This document shows, piece after piece, positions 1-5,217 of a stretch of DNA of 7,100 nt. Both the position numbers and the translations under genes were made by a program. Position 1 is the stretch's first letter; each line of letters starts with the position of its first letter. The DNA lies in assembly GCA_947165725.1 (NCBI GenBank), contig CAMVBL010000052.1, positions 1 to 7,100 on the forward strand, written 5' to 3'. The notes under the pieces are model-generated. The model did no database searches, was not told the origin of the DNA, and worked only from the letters and a program-made list of their open reading frames with translations. This DNA is from an uncultured Caryophanales bacterium. Its GTDB lineage: Bacteria > Bacillota_I > Bacilli_A > RFN20 > CAG-826.

Positions 1-666
1 ATTTATAGTACCTTCTTACAACGTAGTTATGATGAAATTAGCCATGACGTTGCTAGACTTGATAGCGATGTCACTTTCCTTATCGATAGAGCGGGCCTCC
101 CTGGAGAAGATGGGGAAACCCATTCAGGTATATATGATGTAGCGTACTTAATGTCTATACCTAATATCGCTATTGCAATGGCCAAAGATATGGAAGAAGC
201 TATTGATTTATTTAACTTCTCCACTGATTATCATCATCCACTTGCGATCCGTTATCCTAAAGACATCACTCCAATTGTGAATAATCATGAACCACGTCCT
301 GTTAAACTAGGGGAATGGAAAGTAGAAACTAATGATGGTGATACCGCAATTATCTCTTATGGTCCAGTAGTGGCACATCTCGTAGAAGAAATACCAGGTT
401 ACACAATTGTTAATGCAATGTTCCTTAGACCAATAGATGAAGAAGTATTAAAGTCACTATTTAATAAGAAACAAATAGTTATCTATGACATTTATGGCAC
501 GAAAGAGGGCTTTGCCTCATACGTGCTTAATTATCTAAATGAATTAGGCTATCAAGGTAAAGTCAAAGTCCTAGCGATACCAAATGATTTCGTTAAACAT
601 GGTAATGTCTTAGATCAAGTTAATAATCTACATATCGCCTTTGACGATTTGAAGAAGCTACTCTAA
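1..666 (+). CDS. dxs: 1-deoxy-D-xylulose-5-phosphate synthase, C-terminal part (5' end outside window)
   Basis: The reading frame is open from base 1 to the TAA at 664-666, giving the last 221 residues of a protein that is normally about 600-640 long. Dxs is a cytoplasmic thiamine-diphosphate enzyme that condenses pyruvate with glyceraldehyde 3-phosphate, the first step of the MEP isoprenoid pathway. Visible residues 1-50 carry the family signature YSTFLQR, then IDRAGLPGEDGETH, the end of the pyrimidine-binding domain. Y2, R8, D37, H41 and R84 (in AIRYPK) fall where the family places its phosphosugar contacts. From about residue 100 (GEWKVE, then ISYGPVV) the transketolase C-terminal domain follows and looks complete. 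The next MEP gene in the window, ispH, is 2.9 kb away, with an unrelated gene block between. Nothing suggests the visible part is broken. Confidence 0.96.
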   Translation: MYSTFLQRSYDEISHDVARLDSDVTFLIDRAGLPGEDGETHSGIYDVAYLMSIPNIAIAMAKDMEEAIDLFNFSTDYHHPLAIRYPKDITPIVNNHEPRPVKLGEWKVETNDGDTAIISYGPVVAHLVEEIPGYTIVNAMFLRPIDEEVLKSLFNKKQIVIYDIYGTKEGFASYVLNYLNELGYQGKVKVLAIPNDFVKHGNVLDQVNNLHIAFDDLKKLL

Positions 667-668
667 AA

Positions 669-797
669 GACTTCCGTCGGAAATGCCGACAAAACTAAAA
701 CGCAACTGTTACAAAAAATGCAATGGTTCAAAAGCTCATGTGCAAAAAGTGCACACGAAGTAAATAAGAAAAGCAACGTGCATAATTTGCACATTGC
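669..797. repeat. Array of four non-identical dyads with 5-base centres, in the dxs 3' spacer
   Basis: Four imperfect inverted repeats follow one another directly after the dxs stop. Unit A (core 676-690) has arms GTCGG and CCGAC around AAATG. Unit B (704-728) has core arms TTACA and TGCAA around AAAAA, extended with G-U pairs. Unit C (736-758) has perfect arms TGTGCA and TGCACA around AAAAG. Unit D (773-797) has arms GCAACGTGCA and TGCACATTGC around TAATT, 9 of 10 paired. Centres lie at 683, 716, 747 and 785, so spacing is 33, 31 and 38 bases, near three helical turns for the first two. The geometry is constant while the sequence changes. Unit A is 26/28 identical to bases 1163-1190 inside the downstream RhuM-type gene. 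The units could be operators, RNA hairpins in the dxs 3' UTR, or alternative coding segments. The dyads are seen directly; any function is inference. Confidence 0.75.
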
Positions 798-811
798 AAT
801 CCTCTAACTGT

Positions 812-845
812 TTTAAAGGAAAATTTTAAAAAATTTGCCTTTAAA
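812..845. repeat. AT-rich 15-bp hairpin (first of two overlapping inverted repeats)
   Basis: The left arm at 812-826 pairs with 831-845 at 14 of 15 positions (TTTAAAGG against CCTTTAAA, then AAATTT against AAATTT), with the loop TAAA at 827-830. No T-tract follows, so it is not a standard terminator. The right arm is also used by the larger inverted repeat at 831-911, so the two structures exclude each other. Confidence 0.6.
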
Positions 846-911
846 TATTATATTATTCTCTACGTAGATATAGCTTACTTATTATTTAATATAATATTAA
901 AAGGCAATTTT
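831..911. repeat. Large AT-rich inverted repeat, 25-bp arms
   Basis: Bases 831-855 pair with 887-911 at 23 of 25 positions; the mismatches are 843/899 and 834/908. The 31-base loop (856-886) contains the 10-base palindrome TCTACGTAGA at 859-868. A perfect TATAAT lies at 890-895 but has no convincing -35, and a start there would run straight into the terminator. With the hairpin at 812-845 this gives three copies of one AAAGG(C/A)AAATTT-like word in alternating orientation. That could be a regulatory leader switch, or the end of an inserted element. Confidence 0.6.
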
Positions 912-912
912 G

Positions 913-940
913 GTGGGTCTATTGACTCACTTTTTTCTTT
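913..940 (+). terminator. Rho-independent terminator upstream of the RhuM-type gene
   Basis: GTGGGTC (913-919) pairs with GACTCAC (924-930), seven pairs including one G-U, around the tetraloop TATT. The run TTTTTTCTTT follows at 931-940. It ends transcription coming from dxs, or acts as an attenuator for the gene starting at 984, whose ribosome site is only 31 bases further on. No strong promoter is visible between this hairpin and 984. TTGACT at 922-927 resembles a -35, but no good -10 follows at the right distance. Confidence 0.75.
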
Positions 941-983
941 ATGAGAATGTAGTCTAGAAAGAACAAAAAATGGAGGCTATATC

Positions 984-1847
984 ATGGAATATGAAATTAT
1001 AAAATTTGAAAATGGTAACGTTGAATTAGAAGTAAATGTTTCGCCAGAAGAAGAAACGGTATGGTTGACACAAGAACAAATTGCGATTTTGTTTGGAAAA
1101 TCTCGCTCTACCATCACTGAGCACATAAATAACATTTTTGATGAAGGCGAGCTGGAAGAAATGACTTCCGTCGGAAATTCCGACAGAACTAATCATAGAC
1201 CAGCAAAGCTATACAACTTAGATGTTGTGCTCGCTGTTGGATATAGAATCAAATCTAACAACGGAATAGCGTTTAGAAGATGGGCCAATTCCATTCTCAA
1301 ATCTTACCTAATTAAAGGTTATGTTATCAATAAAGAAAGAGCAGTTATTACAAAAGAGAATTACCTAGGTTTGCTTTGTAGAGTGGATTCTATGGAGTAT
1401 CGATTGACGAAAGTTGAAGAAAAAGAAAAACATCTTTTTGTTGAGGACATGGTGTTTCTTGATGGAGAAATGTTTGAAGCGGCTGTTGTAGTGACAAGGC
1501 TAGTGGAAACTGCCAAAGCTTCGATTGTCTTAATTGATCCCTATACTGATGTTAGAACATTAGACTTAATGAAATATAAAAATAAAGATATTCCTTTAAC
1601 AATTATTATGTCTGGGTTATCAAAGGTTCAATCGGTCGATAAGGAAATATTCATTGAAAAGTACGGTCCTTTAGAAACAAGAATTGATAGTAGATATCAT
1701 GATAGATATTTAATAATCGATGATGAACTATTCTATCACATAGGTACATCTCTGAATTATATGGGAAAGAGAGTTACACAAATAACCATTGTTGAAGATG
1801 AAGGAATAAAAGAATTAATAAGAAGCAGAATAAAAGAGGTTCTATGA
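984..1847 (+). CDS. RhuM-family DNA-binding protein with phospholipase D-like C-terminal domain
   Basis: This is a 287-residue protein. Residues 25-55 contain a helix-turn-helix (LTQEQIAILFGKS, then STITEHINNIF) followed by EGELEE. A short variable segment TSVGNSDRT (61-69) comes next, then the RhuM-family block YNLDVVLAVGYRIKS and FRRWANSILKSYLIKGY (77-113). Residues 120-160 look helical and may be a linker. The C-terminal part (about 178-262) carries one phospholipase D-like motif: H239-x-R241, D246 and GTSLN at 254-258, with Arg where the catalytic HKD motif has Lys. The likely role is a DNA-binding regulator or DNA-acting protein; RhuM itself has no well-defined biochemical activity. Its start is set by GGAGG at 972-976, 7 bases before ATG. 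It overlaps the next gene by ATGA, so it heads a coupled operon. The codons of the variable segment form a dyad that recurs upstream of the gene. The family call is firm; the activity is unknown. Confidence 0.85.
   Translation: MEYEIIKFENGNVELEVNVSPEEETVWLTQEQIAILFGKSRSTITEHINNIFDEGELEEMTSVGNSDRTNHRPAKLYNLDVVLAVGYRIKSNNGIAFRRWANSILKSYLIKGYVINKERAVITKENYLGLLCRVDSMEYRLTKVEEKEKHLFVEDMVFLDGEMFEAAVVVTRLVETAKASIVLIDPYTDVRTLDLMKYKNKDIPLTIIMSGLSKVQSVDKEIFIEKYGPLETRIDSRYHDRYLIIDDELFYHIGTSLNYMGKRVTQITIVEDEGIKELIRSRIKEVL
1166..1188 (+). repeat. Dyad inside the RhuM-type coding sequence, matching the upstream array
   Basis: Arms GTCGG (1170-1174) and CCGAC (1180-1184) surround AAATT. The arms extend outward to TTC and GAA after one C/A mismatch, giving 8 of 9 paired positions. 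The core is exactly five codons, encoding V63-G64-N65-S66-D67. The surrounding 28 bases (1163-1190) differ from 669-696 at only two positions (T to G and G to A), which change S to A and R to K in translation. Confidence 0.85.
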
Positions 1848-2359
1848 AAAGGTATTTAATTGCAGATACGCATTTTGGTCATTCTAATATCATTGAATAT
1901 GAAAACAGACCTTTTAGTAGCGCTCAAGAAATGGATGAATATCTAATAAAGCTATGGAACTCAATCGTGAAAAACGATGACTTAGTTTATGTTCTCGGAG
2001 ATTTTACTTTATCTAGAAGAATGAATGTTATTAAAGAATTGGCCAGACAACTACAAGGAAGAAAGATTCTTATCATGGGTAATCACGACACAAGGAAACC
2101 AAAGGATTATATTGAATGTGGTTTTGAAGTAGCCACCAGAAAACCAATGATGGTGGAACCCGGTGTCATATTAATGCATGAGCCATTTGAAGATGCTTCG
2201 TTAATTGCACAAAACTATATATATTTCTTTGGTCACGTTCATAATAATCATTCATCCATGGATGATTATCCAAATTGCAAATGTGTATCTGCTGAAAGAA
2301 TAGATTATAAGCCGGTTGATTTAGATGCTTTATTAAGAAAGATGAGAAAACAAAAATGA
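1844..2359 (+). CDS. Calcineurin-like metallophosphoesterase (COG4186-like)
   Basis: This 171-residue protein has the full metallophosphoesterase motif set: D8-x-H10 (ADTHFGH), G52-D53 (LGDF), GNHD at 79-82, H112 (LMHEP) and GHVH at 130-133. These ligands normally hold a two-metal centre that hydrolyses phosphomono- or phosphodiesters. The end (CVSAERIDYKPVDLDALL) fits the small COG4186 group rather than YfcE. No signal peptide or membrane segment is seen, so it should be cytoplasmic. The substrate is not known; nucleotides or nucleic-acid ends are plausible. The start overlaps the stop of the RhuM-type gene by ATGA, with AAAAGAGG just upstream (1832-1839), so translation is coupled. It also overlaps a second, divergent phosphoesterase by ATGA. 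The pairing suggests two steps of one reaction, or two substrates, rather than a recent duplication, because the two sequences share little beyond the motifs. Confidence 0.88.
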   Translation: MKRYLIADTHFGHSNIIEYENRPFSSAQEMDEYLIKLWNSIVKNDDLVYVLGDFTLSRRMNVIKELARQLQGRKILIMGNHDTRKPKDYIECGFEVATRKPMMVEPGVILMHEPFEDASLIAQNYIYFFGHVHNNHSSMDDYPNCKCVSAERIDYKPVDLDALLRKMRKQK

Positions 2360-3018
2360 TTTATATTACAGGCGATACACATGGAGATATTGATTATAAA
2401 AAGCTTCTCGCGTTAAAAGAGAAGAATCTTTCATATGATGATTATTTAATTATCTGTGGTGACGCAGGTATCTGCTGGTCACCTAAATCATTTCCATACA
2501 TGTTAGAACTATATAGAGATATTGGTTGCACAATAATCTTTGCTGATGGTAATCATGAAAACTTTGATATGTTAGAACAAGCTCCTTTGGTGGAATATAA
2601 AGGCGCATTAATGCATCATTTAGACGACCACATATTCCATGTGTTACGTGGTGAGATAATAACACTAGAAGATAAAACATTCTTATGTCTAGGAGGAGCG
2701 TGTTCAATTGATAAGATGTATCGAACTCCTCATCTCTCGTGGTGGTCTCAAGAAGAAATCAATAAGCACGATATCGATAATGCGATATGTAATCTAGAAA
2801 AAGTTAACAACAAAGTGGACTACGTTATTACGCATTGCTGTGACACTAAAACAGTAATGAAAGAGTTTTATTTCAAAAGAGATATATGTACTGATCAATT
2901 ATCATTTATTGACGTAGTAGTGGACTATAAGCACTGGTTCTTTGGCCACTATCACTTCGATAGAAAGATAAGTGATAAGAAGACATGTTTATATCAAGAG
3001 ATAGTGTGCCTTAATTAA
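2356..3018 (+). CDS. Second calcineurin-like metallophosphoesterase
   Basis: This 220-residue protein has motifs D7-x-H9 (TGDTHGD), G35-D36 (CGDAGI), GNHE at 65-68 within FADGNHENF, H160 (ITHC) and GHYH at 197-200, so all metal ligands are present. The middle section (MHHLDDHIFHVLRGEIITL, then FLCLGGACSIDK and SWW) matches a phage- and accessory-region-associated group of phosphoesterases. It is about 50 residues longer than its neighbour and belongs to a different subfamily. It is cysteine-rich (C34, C40, C58, C111, C116, C145, C161, C162 and others), but no zinc-finger spacing is evident. The start overlaps the preceding stop by ATGA; only a weak purine-rich site (AGAAAGATGAG) precedes it, so coupling probably supplies ribosomes. 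A clear stop and a new Shine-Dalgarno site separate it from the next gene. The substrate is unknown. Confidence 0.88.
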   Translation: MIYITGDTHGDIDYKKLLALKEKNLSYDDYLIICGDAGICWSPKSFPYMLELYRDIGCTIIFADGNHENFDMLEQAPLVEYKGALMHHLDDHIFHVLRGEIITLEDKTFLCLGGACSIDKMYRTPHLSWWSQEEINKHDIDNAICNLEKVNNKVDYVITHCCDTKTVMKEFYFKRDICTDQLSFIDVVVDYKHWFFGHYHFDRKISDKKTCLYQEIVCLN

Positions 3019-3033
3019 AAGGAGGAATTATAT

Positions 3034-3480
3034 ATGAAAAAAGTTATTTTGAATAAAAGTTATGGAATGTTCCAAGTTTCACCTAGCGGATATTCTTTAT
3101 ACGCCAAAAAGATTGGAAAACAAATGTATTGTTATAGAGGCAGCCACGATTCAGAAAATGGCCTTGTTTATGTTAAAGAAAGCCTTAATGAATTCATCAA
3201 AGGCGGACTGACATTATTCTATTTTTATTCAACCGTGAATCATGGAGACAAAGTAACATGCTCTCTTTGTAAAAACGATTTCGAAGGATGCCTTATCTTG
3301 GATGAAGAGCATAGATTTGATCCCATTCTAATTGAAGTTATTGAAGAACTTGGTGATGACGCTAGTGGAACTGGTAGTGAACTAAGGATTGTTGAAATAC
3401 CTGATGATGTTGCCGAAGATTATATGATTGATAATTATGATGGGTTTGAAAGATTACATAAAAAAGTAATTGAATATTAA
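3034..3480 (+). CDS. Small acidic hypothetical protein of a phage-associated family
   Basis: This 148-residue protein has no enzyme motif that I recognise. The N-terminus (MKKVILNKSYGMFQVS, then YSLYAKKIGK) and the C-terminal block (DPILIEVIEELGDDASG, then LRIVEIPDDVAED and DGFERLH) resemble, from memory, hypothetical proteins common in phages and mobile regions, where the aspartate-rich end is the conserved part. A central CSLC motif (C76, C79) with C86 could bind a metal, but one more ligand would be needed. No membrane segment or signal peptide is present. The start is well fixed by AAAAGGAGG at 3017-3025, 8 bases before ATG. It lies 15 bases after the second phosphoesterase and is probably the last gene of that operon. 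Function is unknown. Its presence supports a mobile origin for the block. Confidence 0.75.
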   Translation: MKKVILNKSYGMFQVSPSGYSLYAKKIGKQMYCYRGSHDSENGLVYVKESLNEFIKGGLTLFYFYSTVNHGDKVTCSLCKNDFEGCLILDEEHRFDPILIEVIEELGDDASGTGSELRIVEIPDDVAEDYMIDNYDGFERLHKKVIEY

Positions 3481-3483
3481 AAC

Positions 3484-3534
3484 AACTACGTAATATGCCA
3501 AAACATTTGGAATAAATGTATAATTACGTTAGTT
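3484..3534 (+). promoter_or_regulatory. Candidate ispH promoter with operator-like dyad
   Basis: A perfect -10 box TATAAT lies at 3519-3524, directly after TG. A start about 7 bases downstream would fall near 3531, only about 4 bases before the ispH ATG, giving a nearly leaderless message. That fits the absence of any Shine-Dalgarno sequence. No good -35 is visible at the usual distance. A perfect dyad, ACATTT and AAATGT around GGAAT (3503-3519), covers the spacer and touches the -10. An outer inverted repeat, AACTACGTAAT (3484-3494) with ATTACGTTAGTT (3523-3534), differs by a one-base bulge and encloses the site. This looks like a regulated promoter; the regulator is unknown. Confidence 0.45.
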
Positions 3535-4392
3535 ATGATTAAGTTACTTAAACCAATAGCCCATTGTTATGGTGTGATAAACGCTATTAATTTAGCAAAG
3601 AAAGTTGCTAGTGAACATAAAGATAAGAATATCTATGTTTTTGGTTTGCTTGTCCATAATGAAGAAGTCACTAAAGAATTAGATAGCTATGGTATTAGGA
3701 CAATAGATTTAACTAATAAGAATCCATTAGAGGTTCTTAAGAAATTCACTAGTAAGGATATTGTTATATTTACTGCTCATGGTCATCCTGATGTCTATGA
3801 AGATATCTTATCTATTAAGGGTGTGACCTATTTTGATGCGACATGTCCTAAAGTTAAAGAATGCTTTAATGCCATAAGAGGTAGTAAAGAAACTATCTAT
3901 ATTGGTAAACGTAATCATCCAGAAGCTAACGCCGCATTAACACAAAATGATAATGTGTTGTTCTATGATATTAATGAGAAGTTTGACTACTCTAAAGTCA
4001 AAACTGATAATCCATTAATCATTAATCAAACAACATTATCGTTTTTAGAACTCAGTGATATCCATCAAGAGATCAAAGAGAATATCAAAAATCCTAATAT
4101 CATTGATGAAATATGTGATGCAACTTTGTTAAGACAAAAGGCCATCAATGAACTAGGGGATGATATAGACACAATCATAATAGTGGGTAGTAAGAAATCA
4201 TCTAACACTATGAAGTTATATGAAGTCGCCAAAAAGAAACATTTAAATAAAGCCATATATCTATTAGAAAACATTGAACAATGTAAGAAGTTAAATATTA
4301 AATATAACAACGCAGTTATCGCTAGTGGGACATCCACTCCGTTAAATACAATCAATGAGATAAAGAACTATCTAGAAGAAAGGAACAAGTAG
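3535..4392 (+). CDS. ispH: 4-hydroxy-3-methylbut-2-enyl diphosphate reductase
   Basis: This 285-residue protein is of normal family length. IspH (LytB) is the cytoplasmic iron-sulphur enzyme that reduces HMBPP to IPP and DMAPP, the last MEP step. Three cluster cysteines are visible: C11 (AHCYGV, where most relatives have GFCFGV), C104 (DATCP) and C194 (EICDAT). Substrate-site residues match the family: H41 (LVHNE), H82 (TAHG), H128 and E130 (NHPEA), the NQTTLS threonines at 166-167, SSN at 222-224 and a late serine in GTSTP. No key residue is missing. The ATG has no Shine-Dalgarno site but a TATAAT box lies just upstream. The TAG stop is followed by TT and the uppS ATG, so the two genes are surely co-transcribed. 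With dxs upstream, this suggests an isoprenoid cluster split by the accessory block. Confidence 0.96.
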   Translation: MIKLLKPIAHCYGVINAINLAKKVASEHKDKNIYVFGLLVHNEEVTKELDSYGIRTIDLTNKNPLEVLKKFTSKDIVIFTAHGHPDVYEDILSIKGVTYFDATCPKVKECFNAIRGSKETIYIGKRNHPEANAALTQNDNVLFYDINEKFDYSKVKTDNPLIINQTTLSFLELSDIHQEIKENIKNPNIIDEICDATLLRQKAINELGDDIDTIIIVGSKKSSNTMKLYEVAKKKHLNKAIYLLENIEQCKKLNIKYNNAVIASGTSTPLNTINEIKNYLEERNK

Positions 4393-4394
4393 TT

Positions 4395-5108
4395 ATGACT
4401 AATAATCAAATAAACCATGTTGCGTTAATCATGGATGGCAATGGTCGTTGGGCTAAAAAAAGAGGCTTACCAAGAACAGCAGGTCACGAAGAAGGCTGTA
4501 AAAGAATTATTGAAATATTTGATGCTGTTAAGGCTAATCATATCTACTGTATGACCTTATATGCTTTTTCTACGGAAAACTGGAATAGACCAAAAAGTGA
4601 AATCACTCTCTTATTTAGATATCTAGATAAGTTTTTTAAAGACAATATCGCTGATTTAATGCGTGATGGTGTTAGGGTCCAAGTGATGGGGGACATCACT
4701 AGACTCCCTAAACACACTCAAAAAACAGTTAATGAAGCATTAAATAAGACAAAAGATAACAATAACTATGTTTTTAACATCGCGCTTAATTATGGAAGTA
4801 GGCAAGAATTAGTGAAAGCTACGAAAGAAATCGCGGAATTAGTGAAAGAAAATAAGTTAGATATAAATGATATTGATGAACAAATAATTAGTGATCATCT
4901 ATATACCTACAACTTACCTCCAATTGACTTAATGATTAGAACAAGTGGAGAACAACGTTTAAGTAACTATTTACTATACCAACTCGCTTATTCTGAGTTT
5001 ATTTTCACCCCAACATATTGGCCAGACTTCACTAAAGATAAGTTTGAAGAATGCCTAAAGGAATACGCTACTAGAGATAGAAGATACGGTAAGATTGTGG
5101 AAGAATAG
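4395..5108 (+). CDS. uppS: Undecaprenyl diphosphate synthase (cis-prenyltransferase)
   Basis: This 237-residue protein is of normal family length. UppS adds eight isoprene units in cis to farnesyl diphosphate, making the C55 carrier used for peptidoglycan and capsule assembly. It acts at the inner face of the membrane. The signature MDGNGRWAKKRG (13-24) contains catalytic D14; H31, STENW (59-63) and R65 follow, then RTSGEQRLSNYLLYQ (182-196) and E201 in YSEF, all in the family order. The gene starts 2 bases after the ispH stop. AAAGGA at 4379-4384 may serve as a somewhat distant ribosome site, inside the ispH end. It uses the IPP made by IspH, so the gene pair is functionally coherent. A terminator-like hairpin lies 31 bases after its stop, and no cdsA follows as in many Bacillota. 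Confidence 0.96.
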   Translation: MTNNQINHVALIMDGNGRWAKKRGLPRTAGHEEGCKRIIEIFDAVKANHIYCMTLYAFSTENWNRPKSEITLLFRYLDKFFKDNIADLMRDGVRVQVMGDITRLPKHTQKTVNEALNKTKDNNNYVFNIALNYGSRQELVKATKEIAELVKENKLDINDIDEQIISDHLYTYNLPPIDLMIRTSGEQRLSNYLLYQLAYSEFIFTPTYWPDFTKDKFEECLKEYATRDRRYGKIVEE

Positions 5109-5139
5109 ACTTATACACATACTAACTTTTGTATAATAT

Positions 5140-5163
5140 ATGGGCCTTATGCGCCCATTTTTT
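5140..5163 (+). terminator. Rho-independent terminator after uppS
   Basis: ATGGGC (5140-5145) pairs with GCCCAT (5153-5158) around a 7-base loop, and six T residues run from 5158 to 5163. It lies 31 bases after the uppS stop and should end the ispH-uppS transcript. A TATAAT at 5132-5137 just before it has no matching -35 and would start a transcript inside the hairpin, so it is probably chance. Confidence 0.7.
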
Positions 5164-5183
5164 ATGTGCATACGATTATTTGA

Positions 5184-5211
5184 TTGTCTAAAAAGTTTTA
5201 TTAAGTATAAT
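5184..5211 (+). promoter_or_regulatory. Sigma-A-type promoter for a candidate small RNA
   Basis: TTGTCT (5184-5189, four of six matches to the -35 consensus) is followed after 16 bases by a perfect -10 TATAAT (5206-5211). Transcription would start near 5218 and end at the strong terminator around 5385, giving a transcript of about 170 bases without a convincing reading frame. Confidence 0.55.
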
Positions 5212-5217
5212 AAATGT

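Noticed and set aside
27..224. 65-codon open frame on the minus strand
   Set aside because: It is antisense to conserved dxs sequence.
669..797. CRISPR array
   Set aside because: The four units share geometry but not sequence, spacing is uneven, and there is no constant repeat separating unique spacers.
669..797. Integron attC or REP-type repeats
   Set aside because: There is no integrase or attC core site (GTTRRRY-type arrangement), and the units are too dissimilar for REP elements.
667..807. C-terminal extension of dxs
   Set aside because: The frame is open beyond the TAA, but Dxs already ends at its normal place and the translation is unlike any Dxs tail.
890..895. TATAAT as the promoter of the RhuM-type gene
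   Set aside because: There is no supporting -35, it lies in an inverted-repeat arm of very high AT content, and transcripts would meet the terminator at once.
1844..2359. TGA read as tryptophan (Mycoplasma code)
   Set aside because: Two genes end with TGA inside ATGA overlaps at the expected family lengths, and tryptophans are TGG throughout.
2483..2707. 74-codon open frame on the minus strand
   Set aside because: It lies opposite conserved motifs of the second metallophosphoesterase, with no ribosome site.
4065..4355. 96-codon open frame on the minus strand inside ispH
   Set aside because: It is antisense to a clear, complete ispH, and its hydrophobic translation is what antisense AT-rich codons give.
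5132..5137. TATAAT as a promoter just after uppS
   Set aside because: It has no -35 at a usable distance, and the transcript would begin inside the terminator hairpin.
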